64,000 nt of DNA, taken from NCBI RefSeq assembly GCF_003635045.1, contig NZ_RBXT01000001.1, positions 1,674,001 through 1,738,000 of the forward strand, written 5' to 3'. A program made the translations under genes and the position numbers. Below the pieces are notes generated by a model. The model was not told where the DNA came from. It made no database searches and saw only the letters and a list, made by a program, of their open reading frames with translations. Positions 63,031 to 64,000 of this stretch are shown here, piece after piece. The stretch comes from Terracoccus luteus. GTDB lineage: Bacteria > Actinomycetota > Actinomycetes > Actinomycetales > Dermatophilaceae. Positions within the stretch are counted from its first letter, which is position 1; every line of letters begins with the position of its first letter.

Positions 63031-63104
63031 CGCCTGAGTGTTTCACTCCGCCACCCACCCCTCAAATCGAGGCCGCATCGTGGGTGCGCACAATGACCAC
63101 AACC

Positions 63105-63135
63105 CCCGCAGCGGTCGCCTGGCGTCCGCTGCGGG
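63105..63135 (-). terminator. Terminator downstream of uvrB
   Basis: CCCGCAGCGG and CCGCTGCGGG form a perfect 10-bp stem with an 11-nt loop, starting 7 bases beyond the uvrB stop; GGTTGTGG follows in the direction of transcription. Confidence 0.75.
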
Positions 63136-63141
63136 CCGCGC

Positions 63142-64000
63142 TCAGCGGGTGGCGGCGCTCATCTGCCGCAGCTCCTTCTTGAGGTCGCCGAGCTCGTCGC
63201 GCAACCGGGCCGCCAGCTCGAAGTGCAGCTCGGCCGCGGCCTGGTGCATCTGCGTCGTCAGCTCCTGGATGAGGTTGGCGAGGTCGGCCGCGGCCATGTC
63301 GGCGGGCCGTCGCTTGGCGCCCCCGGCCGAGACCCCGACGTCGGCCGCCATGGCGCCACGACCGCCACCGCTCTTGCCGCGCGACTGCATGCGGCCGCTG
63401 CCGAGCAGCTCGGCCGTGTCGGCATCCTCGCGCTCGAGCAGGTCGGTGATGTCGGCGATCTTCTTGCGCAGCGGCTGCGGGTCGACGCCGCGCTCGAGGT
63501 TGTAGGCGATCTGCTTCTCGCGACGGCGGCTCGTCTCGTCGAGCGCCTGCTGCATCGAGGGCGTGACCTTGTCGGCGTACATGTGCACCTGGCCCGACAC
63601 GTTTCGGGCGGCGCGGCCGATGGTCTGGATGAGGCTGCGCGCCGAGCGGAGGAAGCCCTCCTTGTCGGCGTCGAGGATCGAGACGAGGGAGACCTCCGGC
63701 AGGTCGAGGCCCTCACGCAGCAGGTTGATGCCGACGAGGACGTCGAAGACGCCGGAGCGCAGCTCGCGCAGCAGCTCGACGCGCCGGAGGGTGTCGATGT
63801 CGCTGTGCAGGTAGCGGACCCGGATGCCCTTGTCGAGGAGGTAGTCGGTGAGGTCCTCGGCCATCTTCTTGGTCAGCGTCGTGACGAGGACGCGCTCGTC
63901 GCGCTTGGTGCGCTCGAGGATCTCGTGCATGAGGTCGTCGATCTGGCCCTTGGTCGGCTTGAGCACGACCTCGGGGTCGATCAGGCCGGTGGGGCGGATG
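63142..64000 (-). CDS. uvrB: Excinuclease ABC subunit B (C-terminal part)
   Basis: 285 residues visible; the frame stays open to the right edge, so the N-terminal part lies outside. It opens in [24 protein letters not shown], continues with helicase motifs V and VI ([55 protein letters not shown]) and ends with the UVR motif ([42 protein letters not shown]) that contacts UvrC. UvrB is the damage-verifying helicase of excision repair. The Gly/Lys/Arg-rich linker before the UVR motif (about 45 residues) is longer than usual. Confidence 0.97.
   Translation of the reverse strand, partial: IRPTGLIDPEVVLKPTKGQIDDLMHEILERTKRDERVLVTTLTKKMAEDLTDYLLDKGIRVRYLHSDIDTLRRVELLRELRSGVFDVLVGINLLREGLDLPEVSLVSILDADKEGFLRSARSLIQTIGRAARNVSGQVHMYADKVTPSMQQALDETSRRREKQIAYNLERGVDPQPLRKKIADITDLLEREDADTAELLGSGRMQSRGKSGGGRGAMAADVGVSAGGAKRRPADMAAADLANLIQELTTQMHQAAAELHFELAARLRDELGDLKKELRQMSAATR

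Overview
The window is about 72% G+C DNA from an actinobacterium, probably a Micrococcales member of the Intrasporangiaceae/Dermatophilaceae type (the family is a guess). Supporting markers are WhiA, RbpA, OpcA, a mycothiol-type maleylpyruvate isomerase, an acVLRF1 protein, a SufR-led suf operon, a 6C small RNA, GTG starts, and -10 hexamers 6-8 nt from start codons (leaderless mRNAs). I found no tRNA, rRNA, CRISPR array, insertion sequence or integrase. Nearly all of the window is vertically inherited core chromosome.

Layout. 1-4.2 kb (+): the end of a FemAB/FemX peptidyltransferase, an alanine-racemase-like protein, a secreted beta-helix protein and a YpfJ-type metallopeptidase. 4.2-11.4 kb (-): the Fe-S assembly operon sufR-sufB-sufD-sufC-sufS-sufU-sufT-like plus an acVLRF1 gene, most junctions overlapping. 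11.4-13.1 kb (-): psd-pssA, phosphatidylethanolamine synthesis. 13.1-17.7 kb (+): an ABC exporter pair, a DUF2231 membrane protein, heme A synthase ctaA and a GNAT-Nudix fusion. 18.1-19.0 kb (-): heme O synthase ctaB. 19.4-26.9 kb (+): pentose-phosphate genes tkt-tal-zwf-opcA-pgl. 27.0-30.9 kb (-): rbpA, secG and the lower-glycolysis genes gap-pgk-tpiA. 31.1-36.4 kb (-): the operon uvrC-rapZ-yvcK-whiA. 36.6-40.3 kb (-): uvrA and a Rieske lipoprotein. 40.4-46.1 kb (+, one - gene): GH15 hydrolase, mycothiol isomerase, metallo-hydrolase, an unknown protein, an NlpC/P60 endopeptidase and an EamA permease. 47.2-59.9 kb (+): a single 4250-residue LPXTG surface protein with about 29 DUF11 repeats. 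60-64 kb: an MFS exporter, the 6C RNA, a TerC protein and the end of uvrB.

How the parts work together. The zwf/opcA/pgl oxidative branch and tkt/tal sit next to gap/pgk/tpiA, so most of central carbon metabolism lies in 12 kb, although pgi is absent. ctaA and ctaB together make heme A for cytochrome oxidase. The uvrA, uvrB and uvrC subunits of excision repair all lie within 30 kb. In mycobacteria uvrB, an MFS exporter, an MBL hydrolase and uvrA lie close together. Here the giant DUF11 gene and several small genes sit between the exporter and the MBL gene.

Signals most worth following are: (i) a candidate Mn2+ (yybP-ykoY) riboswitch before terC with a readable RBS switch; (ii) a near-canonical SoxR box between -35 and -10 of the MFS gene; (iii) a 6C RNA; (iv) an octamer GGATGCCG/CGGCATCC seen roughly 55 times, about ten-fold more than composition predicts, that forces otherwise rare GAT and GCA codons and forms inverted pairs, including one terminator; (v) a 17-codon upstream ORF with perfect RBS that overlaps zwf; (vi) a promoter/operator region ahead of sufR with two dyads.
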